A program made the translations under genes and the position numbers. 64,000 nucleotides of DNA, from assembly GCA_905250115.1 (NCBI GenBank), contig CAJNOI010000032.1:248001-312000 (forward strand), written 5' to 3'. Origin of the DNA: Adineta steineri. Taxonomy: Eukaryota > Rotifera > Eurotatoria > Adinetida > Adinetidae. Shown here one piece after another: positions 12,466-25,241 of this stretch; the first letter of the stretch is position 1, and each line of letters opens with the position of its first letter. The notes under the pieces are model-generated. The model worked only from the letters and a program-made list of their open reading frames with translations, made no database searches and was not told where the DNA came from.

Positions 12466-15259
12466 TTTCTTTTTCTAGAGAAATTAACTTACTCAACTGC
12501 GTTCGTTGATTTAAATGAACAGAGTAATGAAGAAGGAAATGTCTCCTTTTCTCTTTCTCTCTCTCTCTTTCTCTAGCGTTTATTTTCTTCTACTGATAAA
12601 TAAGAAACAGGAAGAGAGAAAATTCAACTTAGAACCAATAAAAATTAATCATAGAAAAAAAAAGAATCAATGATTGGTTCTATTAATACTTGTGAGATAT
12701 GAGCTAATTTAAATCTTTTGAATATGATAGATCGAATGAAGAAAGGATGGACAATGTCGCGTGTGGGATGACTTATCAAAAAGAATAAACTAGCATGTGT
12801 GTTTTTTAGACCATAAAAGAAGCACAAAGGGATGATACTTCTCTTTCGTCGTCGCTTTTCATCCGATTGTTTTGGATGTATTTGAATGGAAAAATAGTAG
12901 CGCATGCGCATGCTTTCATCATGAATAAAGAAATGATAAATGCTAATTTTCGAAGGCCAACTGTTCCAAAAAAGAAAATAAAAACTTAATTTAATTAGGG
13001 TCAACATTAGCCTTTTTTCTTCAAGGTCACAAATTAGTTGACCGATCTTGATACATATCTTATTCATTGACGGGCTCTTGAAAAACATCTAAGCATATGA
13101 ACGTGATCATCTTGAATATAAAAAGAATATCTTATCTTTGTCAAAGAAGGTGTTCAGATATATCCCGCATCAATGATTAACTGACTATTTCATTGTCAAA
13201 AAATCAACAAGCATAAACAAACGAAATTATATCATCGTCTTACACATATAATATTCATTTCCTGATTAATATGAAGAACAAATCTGATGTAATCTTATAT
13301 ATATGGATGAACAAGCAAGTGTTAGGAGTATTTTACGTCAATAAATATATTCATATAAAATTCTAACGCTTTTAATAAAAAAAAATTTTTTTTTTCTATT
13401 TCAATTCATAAGAGAATTAAACTACATTGTCAACTTATCATGAGTAAAACAATTTTCTAACTCGTTCGTCACTTCGATTTTTCTAATTGTCTACTAATGC
13501 ACAAGAGATTTCATTTTATCAGTTTCAATATATATATATATATGTGTGTTCAAGGTGGCAAACAGTCATCTCGATAATCGTGTGTCGTGTCGTTATCAGT
13601 CAAGTTAATCAATGTCATGTGGTAGCTCTATAGCAGTAAATTCAACATTAACAGACATATGGCATAGTATTTGCAATAGTTTTACAGCTCTTAACTCGAG
13701 AGGAACACAGAAAAAAAGAAAGATATGAGACAAATGAAGGTGTAATCAGACAAATAAAAATAAAAAAAAGTCAAATAATTTCTTTTTTTTTTGACCAACT
13801 GCTGGTTTATATTTTTTCTTTATCGGCGCGTGTCATCCCTTATCGACTAGTTTCTTTCAACACCGTGAGTGGTCATCATTCAATTGCATTCCTTTTTGAT
13901 CAATTAATAAACGGAACTTTTGATTTTTCTTTATGTATATTGCAACACCAGTAGCATCTCTTCTTTTGTTTCTTTGAAGGACATATGTCATGAAAAGCGT
14001 GTCCATCTGTAGTAAAATTTCATTTATTCATGTTGTTTTTTCCTTAGTAAATACTAAATTTATTGTTTGAAATACTCATAAACCTTTTTATGTAAGTGTT
14101 GAACTAGGATCGAATATATCTCATAACAGTTATGCATGCTGAGACGATCAAACAGACACTTTTCTCAACTAACTAGTGCTTATCGATGATGTAAGTTTTT
14201 TTTTTAATTTCAAGGACAGCACCATTCTGTTCTGTTATTCTTTCGATATCAGTTCTATGCCGACAAAATGTATAAAAAAAATGAAGGAGAGATTCGCTAA
14301 TTTGTCACCTCTTTTTTCGAATGGGTACTGAGATCACATCATATAAAAAAATTCAATTGACTGTAACTAATAAGTGATGTTCTTTGAATATCAAGGATTA
14401 AATCATTTTCTTTTTCTTTTTTGTGATATTTATATGATGTAAAAAAGAAAATTGATATGAATTAAATATTCTTGTATACGTTTGTTTGTACAACGAGACA
14501 CGGAAGGCGTGGTACTTAAATTATGTCTATTGATTAAACTAATGCTGTTCTCATCATGAACAAATTACATATTACTTCCTTTACCATTCATCGAACTGTA
14601 TCAAATGTTGACCATAGGACTCATATATACACACACACACACTTGTTTGTCTGTTCGACCTTATCTCCTTTTTCTCTCTCTCTCTCTCATTCCCAGTGGG
14701 CATACTGGTGACTGATTGATAAACATAGACTATGTATAAGGAATGGGCAATTGAATCGCGAGTGTACATTCGAACAACACAACAGGACGTTAATAGCATG
14801 GCATTGACAACACAAGGGACTAGTAGTTCTATAGAGTGAGAAGGAGGAGTAAAAAAAAAGAAAAAGAGGGAGGTGTTGTTTTCCTTGTCCTCCTCCTTCT
14901 CTTCTTCGTCTTCTTCTCCTCTTTTGTATCACATCGAACTGTACAATACACTTGTCACATATTCTAATCAATTTTTTTTCTCTATCTGAAATTGTAGCCG
15001 ATAAAAATAGATCGAACTCGAGGCGAATAAACGGACATATACTAATTGCATTCAATGATAGAGACACTTGCCTAAAGAGTTCATCTATAATATGAACATT
15101 TGTATTTTGAGTTTAATATAATTAGTCAGAAAACAATATGGCTAATTTTAAGTTTCCTTTTATAAGTCATGAAGAATTATAATAATTTTCAAAAACAAAA
15201 TAGAATATTAAGCAGAAGTATTTTATCGTTATTGATCGCTGTTTTGCATAAGTCTTCTA
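12466..15259. other. Intergenic upstream of NeuroD-like gene
   Basis: About 2.8 kb. It holds a CT-rich tract just upstream of the NeuroD start (12535-12575), a TA run near 13530-13542, and CA and CT microsatellites near 14629-14642 and 14672-14690. Open frames here are low-complexity or AT-driven. It may contain regulatory DNA, but I can name no site. Confidence 0.55.
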
Positions 15260-15582
15260 TTAAAATATTTTACTAAGAAAAAATTTTCCAATAAAAATAA
15301 TAGTAAGACTAATAATAATTATAATAAATATGAATTGACAAAATTGAATAAGTTTTTCTGATTGAATTAAATTTCGATAGAATCGTAAAGCATTTGATTG
15401 TATATTGTGAGCATGAGATTTTATAAGAAATCCATCTTTAATAATTTCATCAACTTTTTCATCTGTTTCTTTTAAAAGAATCCCAGCATTAATTGCTTCA
15501 TTTCGAATATCATGATATTTTTTATCTAATAAAATTGTTGAATGAATAACTGGAGAATCTCCAGTTCGAATATTCAATCTAT
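15260..15582 (-). CDS. Unrecognised tail-anchored protein, 3' exon
   Basis: Minus-strand exon with an acceptor (TTGATAG) at 15583-15589. It encodes about 107 residues ending at a stop at 15260. It has no internal Met, so a 5' exon must exist. The sequence shows a mostly helical, charged segment (ILLKETDEKVDEIIKDGFL region) followed by a C-terminal hydrophobic segment of about 20 residues (FIFIIIIISLTIIFIGKFFL) and a very short tail. This is the layout of tail-anchored proteins such as SNAREs, but no diagnostic SNARE layer can be assigned. A possible 5' exon beginning at an ATG at 16191 (minus) is AT-rich and unproven. Function unknown. Confidence 0.45.
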
Positions 15583-15592
15583 CCACTATCAA

Positions 15593-16496
15593 TAAATTCG
15601 ATATAAAAAAAATAGCCTTGACAACTGAATGATTAAATAAATATTTAAGTAAATCTTCACATCATATAGAATTTTCTTTTTTTTTCAAATCTTTCGAATT
15701 GCGTGTGTAATCAATATTCCGAATAAAAACGAGACATTTTTATGTTTACACTGATTAGTTAAACAACCTTGATTAAACACTCGGAATTAATAGACTATTT
15801 AAATTTTATTTTCTTTATCATAGCCTTGAAAAAAATATAAATTCATGTTATAATAATACTATATCAGTTACCTTTTTGTAATATTAATTTTTTTTTTCGA
15901 AAAATATTATACTATCATGTTGTTTTGACATAATATTGTGTTGTAGTACATGATATTTACAACTATATCTGTTTGATCCCTGTTTGACGAATGGATTAGA
16001 TATTCGTTTTTTTAATTTGCATGTGTTGATATTTAAATAATTATAATGAATAAAAATATTTAACATATTCCTATAAAACTAATAAAACAAGTTCTCATAT
16101 GACTACCTACTTGTAAATTTACAGATGAAAACATCGAATTAGCTGTATTTATTATACTAAATAACCTCAAGGTTTTCATATGATTTCTCATTAGCAAAAA
16201 AAATAGAAAGTATTTAATATTAGATTTTTATCTGAAATAGTATTAAAAGAATTTTAGTGGATAAATTTTATTATAAAGAAAAGAAAATACAATGTTTTTT
16301 TCTTTTCATACAAAAGAATCAATACGTGATAAATAAAAACCAATGAGGTCATAAAAGGCACTTGAAAAACTGCTATACAAGTAAAATAAAATAGGAAAAA
16401 AAACGAAGAGAACGTGAGAGAGAGAAAGGGTATAGTATATATTAATCATTGACCGTGTATTGCGTTCATATTATTGTTTTTTTTTACGAATTTTAT
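15593..16496. other. AT-rich spacer between tail-anchored exon and claudin-like gene
   Basis: Very AT-rich and may hide the 5' exon(s) of the tail-anchored gene. No exon chain could be closed with confidence. GA-rich patch at 16418-16430. Confidence 0.45.
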
Positions 16497-17311
16497 TTAT
16501 GATGATCGTCCAACTTTAAATACAAATACACTGTAGAGAATTAATGATAAAAATGTGAAGACTAATGAGATAATTTCTAGTCCAGTTGACCAATCCACTC
16601 GTACTTTATATGCATCACGTGCACGAGATCTAAGTGTTGGTAGATCGGAACCTTTAAAAATAAATTAGAAATTAAAATTGATTTATAAAGAATTTTCTAA
16701 TAGAAATCGTATTGTTTTTTTCGTGTTGACTCTACACTCATAAATAAATTAAAAACATACATACTTGTATCTGGATAATAACGTACAAGAGTCATTATAT
16801 CTCGTGATAAATAACATCCGATAAGTATAAGTGTAATAAGAATAAATATAAATGTTAATATAAGTAATATTAATGGAAATAGACCAAGAACCAAGCCTAT
16901 TGAACGAGTTTCAGATGTATTAATCGAATGAATGAATAGAATAATAATCGCGAGACCAAGAAAGATAGAAGCAATGATTGCACATGCTGCAATACCTTTT
17001 GTCGATGGTAAATAATCACATGAACAGTTTGAATTGGTTTGATATACACAATCAAGATAAGACGCGCAACCATCAGTTTTAGGATATAGATTAGGAAAGC
17101 ATAATTCTGCTTTAGAGTTAGGTGATGGTATACATCGAGTAAATAAACCGATGTATGTATAAGTAAAACCATAATTGAGATCAGCTGCAGTTTCATTTCT
17201 TGCTACCGCTTTTTTCCAATGTGGAAAACCCATCGCTGTTACATGAAAAATGAATGCAAATACAGCAAGAATAAAAACGCTAAAATAGAATATCTTCGCT
17301 TTTTCCACCAT
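16497..17311 (-). CDS. Claudin/PMP22-like four-transmembrane protein
   Basis: Two exons (17311-16765 and 16651-16497) give 233 residues. Four hydrophobic segments are visible at about 8-27, 107-128, 138-166 and 206-227. The first extracellular loop (28-106) is cysteine-rich (Cys60, 71, 82, 88, 96, 98) and contains YIGLFTRC, resembling the GLWxxC motif of the claudin/PMP22/EMP superfamily. The second loop is short, and the C-terminus is brief and basic (FKVGRSS). This architecture fits a cell-junction or epithelial membrane protein, but the superfamily is very divergent and I would not call it a claudin. An acceptor-like TATTAG lies two bases upstream of the ATG, so the 5' UTR is probably spliced or leader-joined. 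It lies in tandem upstream of the tail-anchored exon. Confidence 0.8.
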
Positions 17312-20300
17312 TCTAATATTTTGAATAATAGTAAATTAATGTAAAATCCTAAAACAAGAAATAAAATGATGACAAATACTTGCTTCCCAAATCAATTCTC
17401 AATATTAAATTTCTTTTGAAGAGAAAAGAAAATATTTGATTCTGCTTATAGCTCGATTTATTTGACACCTATGTCAATGAGAAAAAAACGAGTTCAGCCA
17501 TAATCGAACGGGAGTTATGTATATATATGTATATTTTGTTTCATCCCCCCTATACATGAAATCCGTTTTCTCCCTCTCTCTCTCCCTGATGTTTTATTCT
17601 TGTCGAAAAAAACGACGCAAAAAATCAGATGCAATACAAGGACAAGTCTTATTCGTTCGTCTAGGCGGTGGATTATTTAGAATTGAATTTACAAGTTATG
17701 TAGAAGCAATCTTAGTGCAATGTATCAAAATGTGAGGGTTTTTTTTCTTTCGCTCGGTTTTTTTCTTTTTCAATGATCGTGCACTTTCTCTTATTCTTTT
17801 CTTTTTACCTACACTATTATCTCGCAGCTATACTAAATCCATTAAAGTTTCATTCACCATATAGGATGTAGGTATATAATTATATATAACAGTAAAGAGA
17901 AAAAAAACATAGATCCTCAATTTGAATATCGGTTCCATTTTAATCATTCATATGTTTTTTTGCTGATTGTATATAAACGTAATGATTCGTATATTCTCCA
18001 TTTCGTAAATCATAGGCAGAAAAAAAAACGACAAAATTTTATTATACATATTTTGCATGTTGCTTAATGTGCTGTGGCAATTATGATGTATTTGTTTGAA
18101 TATGTTGGTTTATGAATACATATAAATATGTATTTACTTAAAATAAGCATCAATTTTCTATTTGTAGTTATCAAATAAAAGAACGAATTTTTTGTTCTGA
18201 CTAATATTTTATCAAGAAAAAAAGAAGGAATACTTGTCAAAATATTTTTTTTATGATGTTATAATCTGTAATCAATGTATTATTTATATAGTTATATTAA
18301 TAATCTGATCTATTGTATGTAAATTAATATCATATAACATATATGAGCAAACATGTCACCTTAAGACAGAACAGTGGATTATGAGAATATAAAACTACTA
18401 GAAGAAAAAGTGCAATTGCATGTTACGGGAAATATACAAATGAAAAAATATTTTTAGTAATCTTTAAGCATGGAAGAATCTTGAAAAAATAATAATAATG
18501 ATAATCTTTTATGATCATGTCAGACACCCTCAATATCTGTTTATGTTACTTCTATTCACGTTCATAACAAATAATAATATTTTATACAATAAACAAGAAG
18601 TAATTGAAAAATTTTGACAAATACTCAGACAAATGACTCGTCTTTATTTATAACAAATCGAAAAATCTCTTACACATTGATATATAATCTCTTATAACAA
18701 CGCGAGTACATCGCTCTGGTTCTATTGTTAAGGTTAGTTCTTTTATTTTTAGTATCTTAAGAAATTAAATGATGATTTGATTGATAAAGATTATGTATTA
18801 ATATGGAACCGTTTTAGGATTTATTATAGGTAAGAAAGAGAAATTCTTTTTTTCTGACAGAATTAACAACTTTTTGATTAATCCTTGTTTTATATTGCTA
18901 CGCATAATATTTATTTAAAAATAGAGATTCAGATAAATAAATATATGTTATTGATAGTAATTACAAACATTGTTGTAGAAAAATAATGTATATAATTGAA
19001 TAAATTATAGAAAATATAATTCTATATTGTTTTCTGTTTACACGAGTATTTATCAAAGATATTTGATACGAAATTCGTGCTTGAAAAATGTACGTGATGA
19101 TACAATTTAAAAATACAAACACGTGATAAATATGATCAGCTTTTAATATCATTTATTATGACAATAATATATACTAAAGGAAAATGGAGAAATATAAAAA
19201 AAAGTAGAGAGAAAGCAATTTATACGCAATAAAAAAAGAACACATCTATCTCAAATGATAATCTCATAATTATTTTCTCATATGCTCCTCTTCTTTACTC
19301 TTATTACACTAGTTGTCGTCATTACTTGATCGTGTTTTCTTTTGTCTTTGGTCATTTGCATAAAAAAAAAGTAAGTAGAAATGAGAAAATTTATCTGCAT
19401 CTATGCGTCTATACGAACGTTTTTTTCAAGGTTTGTTACACTAATGAGGCATGTATCTCGCTTGTTAGTTAGTGTTTATAATCTGTGAGAGATTCTTGTC
19501 GACGTTTACCAATAGTAGTAGTAGTAGTAGCTCTGGTTGAACATAGCATGCATAAAAAAACAACAAGAGGAACGACATTATAACAATCATACATGTCCGC
19601 TTTTAGTGTAAGTAAGGAAGAATGAGTTAGGATACTAATTGATATGATGAAAATGATAGCATCTTATTGTGCATTCAACCCTTAGAAGATCGTCATCAAT
19701 GAACTGACGAATATGATTAACATCATCATGTTAATGGAATTTAAAAAAAAATTGTAATAAAAAACTATTTGTTTACACAATTCTTTTTCTCTTCCTTGTA
19801 TTTCTTTTTTTTTTTTATAATGTTATGTTTAAGGATTCTTCAGATAAAAATATTATCATGAAAGAATAATAAATAATGATAACAACAGACTGAAATTCTA
19901 TCATTAAAAAAGCAAAAGTGTCATCTGGTTTTTACTTTCTAGACGCAATATTGTCCTAACTAAACGAACTGTCATATTTCTAATTTAATAGCCTTTTCTT
20001 TTTGCTTTTAGATTTTTAGTATGATGAACTGGATCTAACAGTTTGTCATCACGTCTATATTTATGCTTCTAATCATAACGATTATTCTATATATATATAT
20101 ACATATACGAATGACGTATAACTAAGTAAAATTAGACGCAATGAGAAACAATATGCCAGGACTTATTTACCTCTTTTCAAAATATTTGATATTCAGTATG
20201 CATTCTGTCTACATGTAATATGAGTAAATATAAAACCTATGAACGTATACCAACAGCTTACATATTTATAAATAGCAGTCAAATATGTACTTGCAATTTT

Positions 20301-20541
20301 AGATATATATATATATATATATATAGGACAAATTTATCTACTGATGTAATTATTTATTGAACGATTGATTATAACTTGTATCATCATTGTTCATCTTGAC
20401 AAAGAATTCTTCAGGATAATCTTCGCATTTATTTCTCTTTCTTCTCTTTTTTCCTTTTGTTTTTCTTTTCTCTCTCTTGTTTTCTTCTTCTTCTCCTCGT
20501 TTGTGTCTGTGTGTGTGTGCGTGCAAAATTTCCTTTTATCA
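17312..20541. other. Intergenic between claudin-like gene and KCNQ
   Basis: About 3.2 kb divergent spacer, AT-rich, with A/T runs, an AGT microsatellite (about 19515-19530) and the TA tract at 20302. A CT-rich tract followed by a short GT repeat (20430-20520) precedes the KCNQ start and is probably promoter or 5' UTR. No exon or RNA gene recognised. Confidence 0.55.
20302..20324. repeat. (TA)n microsatellite
   Basis: Perfect alternating TA tract of about 22 nt in the KCNQ upstream spacer. Confidence 0.9.
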
Positions 20542-23500
20542 ATGCATTTCCATCATCATCGCCGTGAAAAAGAGTCTAACAACGATGGATCACAATCGTT
20601 AAAGCAAGATCGCGATGTTGGCCTTTCGTTTTTATATCATTCAACGAGTCAAGGTTCACGTTTAAGTGAAACAACATTTCCAACTTATTATTCATTAGCT
20701 TCTTTATCAATGCCATATCTACCGAAAAATAATTCACGTTCAGTTCATTCAAATATTCAAATTTTATTATATAATTTTCTTGAACGACCAGCTGGACTCA
20801 AATGTTTTCTATATCATTTTTTTGTGTATGTTAGAATGATAAGAATCCCAAAAAGATTTGATTAATCATTTTGAAAAATTTAGATTTTTGGTCGTGATTG
20901 TTTGTCTTGTTCTATCCGTATTATCAACAATTGATAAATTTCAAGCAAGGTTATCAGTACATGTTTATTGGATTGAAATATTTCTTGTTGTTTTTTTTGG
21001 TATTGAATATGTTCTAAGACTTTGGTCAGCTGGTTGTAGAAGTAAATATATGGGTGTATCTGGTCGTTTTCGTTTTGCACGGAAACCTATTGCTGTTGTT
21101 GGTAAGACTATTTTGTGTATAGTACAATAATGAATATATCAGATTATTTTTCTTTGTAAAGATTTAGTAGTAGTTATCGCATCAACATTAATGTTAACAT
21201 TAGCAGCCGAACGACAAACATTTGCAGCATCAGCTATTCGTGGCGTTCGATTTCTTCAGATTTTACGTGTTTTACATGTCGATAGACATGGTGGAACATG
21301 GAGATTATTAGGAAGTGTTGTATATATTCATCGACAAGTAAAAAACAGTATAAAATGTTGTTGAATTTAATTTAAGAAGTTTTTATATTAAAGGAATTAA
21401 TTACAACGTTATATATTGGATTTCTTGCCTTAATTTCTTGTAGTTATCTTGTTTATATTGCTGAAAAAGATGCACGATCTAGTCTTATACATGGTGCTAA
21501 AAGTGGTGATGATCATTTTCAATCATATGCCGATGCATTATGGTAAGTTGTTCAAAAAAAGATTTTCTTTTGGAAATAAACTCTATTCAGGTGGGGTGTT
21601 ATTACAATTACAACTATTGGGTTAGTATTATGTATATTATTCTTTAATCATTTTTCTGGTTTTCTTTAATTTAGATATGGTGATGTTTATCCAATAACAT
21701 GGTAAATACCGAAAAATTCATTGATGAAAATAACATGACATATCTTTTTTTTGTTCGTTTAAGGGTTGGGAAAATCATTGCTGCTTGTTTTGCAATTTTT
21801 GCAATATCATTTTTTGCTTTACCAGCTGTAATTATTTCGATTAAAATGGAAAACGATTCTCAATATATAATAAATAATATTTTAGGGTATACTTGGTTCT
21901 GGTTTTGCTCTTAAAGTCCAACAAAAACAACGACAAAAACATTTCTCTCGCCAGATTCCAGCAGCAGCAACATTAATACAAGCAGCATGGCGCGATTACG
22001 CCAGTGGACCTAATTCATCATGCGTTGCAACATGGAATATTTATTTATATGCTGCTGATCCAAATTTATCATCGCCACCTAATAAATCATTTTCAACAAA
22101 TAATCAAACATTTAGTGGTATGATCAGAAAAGAAAAAGGAAATCTTTTAATATATATTTTATTGTAGAAAGAACAGCAGAAAAACTTCGATATTTACGTT
22201 TATCAACTTCAGTTAGAAAAAATCGATCAAAAAGAAATAGTCATGGAATACCACCACCATCAACACCGAATGTTTTACAATCACCAACTGCAAGTGAACC
22301 TCGAAATATATCTCAATCAGGGACGAATACAACAGGTAATAAGAAAATTAAAGTTAATTAGATTTTACTGAAAAAAAGAATGTTGTTTAGCTCAAGCATG
22401 TTATATAGTGACCGGTGATGATGAAGATTTTGAAGAAGAACCAATTAAACTTTGGTCGTAAGTATATATATATATACACTCATAATAGACAAGAATAAAT
22501 GAAAAATTTATTTTATATATATATATATATATAGAGTAATATTATTGTTAGAGTTGTTTTTTTCAATAGGGATCATTTTATATTATTGAACATGATAAGA
22601 TTGACAAATAGAAATTTAGAAAAAAGAGAGAAGAAAATGGTCTAATGGAGATAATACCATCCGTTATATACTTTGCAATGCAACAACATCAATATTATAG
22701 AAATGCCATCAGCTGGAGACTAAGAATTTCTTAAATGTCATGTCGGAGAAATATAAGAAATCATTTGTATAGTTAATTGTTTGATAAAAGGCACAATATT
22801 CATATGCACATCTACATATACTTCAATATTTATCCATAATAGTAATATAACTAGTAATGGTTGGTTTGAAATCTTGCTTGACATATATCTTCATACAAGT
22901 ATCTTTTATTGAAACTAAAGATTATCTCTGCATCAAAACGATTCTATTAATTAAACATCTATTAATTGACATTTATCTTATCAAAAAAAAGAATTATTTA
23001 GTTTTTTAATATAACGAAAAACAGATTAATCATACTATTGAATATAGACCAAATATAGAATTTGTATTATTGACTAATAAATATCAAGAGTAAAAAAACA
23101 ACTAGGACAGAAATAAAATCAAGTTCATTAATATGATTACTACAGTGACCTAAAAATAAATCTCAATGATCAAAGGAATTATTTTTGTAGTATATAATTA
23201 AGATAATAAAAACTACTTCATAATTATTCAAGATCTAAAGTTTATATTTTAGAATAGTATATTTATTTTTTCTACGAACTTAAAATACCATAATCAACAT
23301 TCCTTCCTTTTAGTAACATCAAATTAGTAGTGCTTTTTAGCGAACATATCATTTATATGTCTATCATTAAGTAGCACTTATAAATATGAAGATACTTGAG
23401 AAAAGATATTCAGATATAAAATATTAACATTCTCATTTTGATGAATTTATTAGAAGTTATATTTGAATGACATGACGTACATATATTCTTATAATTAGAA

Positions 23501-24178
23501 TATTAATTTTTTTTTCTTAATTAAAACAATTAATATGGCTCATAAACTAAATGAAGATATAAAATATTAATTTCACTAAATATAAATTTCTCTTTTTTTT
23601 AATTTTATCTATTAGTTTAACTGAAGATCATAAACGAATGATTCGTTGCATTCGTAAAATGCAATTAATCGTTGCTCGTAAACGTTTTCAAGTAAATACT
23701 TTCATTTCCTATTTTCTAGTTGATTTATTTTTTTTAATTCTTCTAGCAAGCTCGAAAACCTTACGATGTACGAGATGTACTTGAACAATATTCACATGGA
23801 CACATTAATATGATGATGAGAATAAAAGAATTACAACGAAAGTAATAGAAAAAAAACGAAAAGAAAAGCAAAATAATACAAAAATATATTTGATTATTAT
23901 TTTTGTTTATTAGACTTGAACATACCGTTGGTAAACAACCACCATTGAATAGTGAAGATCGTTCAAAATTAACTGTTCTTGCACGAATGCAACGTGTTGA
24001 AGATTCAATTAGTGATATGGGACAAACAATGGATAATATTTATACATTATTAAGAACTATGGATGATAAATTAGGTCGAGTATCGATTAATAATGAGAAA
24101 ACTAATCAACGTGTATCAAGATCAATAATGTCTAATACAGGCGTTAAATTTTCTTCAGTCGAAGAAGAAATCTCATGA
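20542..24178 (+). CDS. KCNQ: KCNQ (Kv7) voltage-gated potassium channel
   Basis: Thirteen exons join in phase to 616 residues: 20542-20825, 20884-21101, 21162-21337, 21394-21542, 21591-21620, 21675-21701, 21764-21827, 21886-22117, 22168-22335, 22391-22457, 23616-23691, 23747-23841, 23914-24178. Recognisable Kv7 blocks follow in order: [16 protein letters not shown] before S1, [20 protein letters not shown] (S2-S3), [18 protein letters not shown] (S4 voltage sensor), [20 protein letters not shown] (S4-S5), TTIGYGD selectivity filter, [20 protein letters not shown] (S6 gate and calmodulin-binding helix A), [10 protein letters not shown] (IQ-like), then helix B ([18 protein letters not shown]) and the C-terminal assembly coiled coil ([19 protein letters not shown]). 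All core elements are intact, so it should form a slowly activating, PIP2- and calmodulin-dependent K+ channel. Intron 10 is unusually long (1158 nt). It is convergent with the next gene. Confidence 0.97.
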
Positions 24179-24437
24179 GATGTAAACATATTTTCTGTTT
24201 TTTCTTTGTTTTCCCAGTCGTATTTTTTTATCATTCAACGTCCATATAATAAAACAAGAAAAAAAAAAGAAAGAAAAGAAATGAAATTTTCAACACCCAG
24301 TGTGTTGATGTTTCTTTTTGTAATATAAAAAGAAAATGAGATAAGACAATAAGTAATGCCCTCTAGACAAATGATTCAATTTGACAGTTTCGTCAAGTAA
24401 ACATTAATGAATTGCCTCTCATCATCATTAGGATACT

Positions 24438-25241
24438 TTACGGATCTGAAACAAGTAGATTGGCAATTCTCATTCGATCGGATTTATAGAGTTCATAAAT
24501 CGTAGTTGGCTTTTTTCGAAATGATGTTTGGGAAGTCTGCTTTTGTGATTGTCGATGATTTACATCCGATGGTTGTCGTAAACTTCGACGTACTGGTAAT
24601 GAAGCTGCAATTTGTAATGGACGTAAATTTCTATTTTGCGTTTGGATCATTAATTCTTCACATGAATGAGTACGTCGTTGTAATTTTGGTTTCCGTTGAC
24701 GTTCATAATATTTTGATATTGATCGTGATAATGCATTAGCTAATTGAATATCATTTGGTTCAACAATAATTGTTGTTGATAGACATTCATCATTATGTGT
24801 TTCAGTTATTTGTGATGATAAACGTGGTGTTAATAGATAATTTGATGCTTGAGAACAGAGTTTATATGAACTACTTCGTTTTGCTTGTGGATGATGTCTA
24901 CTTGAACGGATTGATGATGAACGAATTGATGTTCCACAATCGGAAAATGAACTTTTATGTCCAAGAATAATGTCACCATTATTATCTATAAGATCATCAG
25001 TATCATTAAAAATAAGTTTATTATTAAGACTATCATCGATTAAATTCGTTTGAGGATTATTTTGTTGAATAGGATAACGTTTAATAGAAAAAAAACTATA
25101 GAATAAATACGAAATAAGAAGAAAAAGAAGGAATAATAAAAATAATGCAATAAATAAACCAGTTTGATCAGGTGCTGATTGTACAGGTGAAAGAAGTATT
25201 CGTGGTGATTGATCATTTATTGTTGAATTTCGTTCAATCAT
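24438..25241 (-). CDS. Unrecognised single-pass membrane protein
   Basis: Single-exon frame of 267 residues from the ATG at 25241; an in-frame ATG at 25331 would add 30 hydrophobic, AT-encoded residues and seems less likely. A short polar N-terminus (1-26) precedes one strong transmembrane segment (about 28-50, GLFIALFLLFLLFLLISYLF). A long Ser/Arg- and Asn-rich tail follows, probably cytoplasmic, with repeated SSIRSS-type serines, a basic stretch (RQRKPKLQRRTHSCEEL) and a conserved-looking C-terminus (TTIYELYKSDRMRIANLL). Codon use matches neighbouring genes, which supports a real gene. I recognise no family. Its 3' end faces that of KCNQ across 260 bp; nothing else ties it to the channel. 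Confidence 0.6.
   Translation of the reverse strand: MIERNSTINDQSPRILLSPVQSAPDQTGLFIALFLLFLLFLLISYLFYSFFSIKRYPIQQNNPQTNLIDDSLNNKLIFNDTDDLIDNNGDIILGHKSSFSDCGTSIRSSSIRSSRHHPQAKRSSSYKLCSQASNYLLTPRLSSQITETHNDECLSTTIIVEPNDIQLANALSRSISKYYERQRKPKLQRRTHSCEELMIQTQNRNLRPLQIAASLPVRRSLRQPSDVNHRQSQKQTSQTSFRKKPTTIYELYKSDRMRIANLLVSDP

Noticed and set aside
12645-13088. 147-residue minus-strand frame
   Set aside because: Phe/Ile/Lys-rich composition typical of AT-rich non-coding DNA; no motif and no splice partners.
20365-20541. N-terminal extension of KCNQ by 59 residues
   Set aside because: It is encoded by a CT-rich tract giving only Phe/Ser/Leu runs; the ATG at 20542 begins normal coding sequence.
24438-25241. 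KCNE-like beta subunit next to KCNQ
   Set aside because: Single transmembrane segment and location are suggestive, but length, tail composition and lack of the KCNE juxtamembrane motif do not support it.
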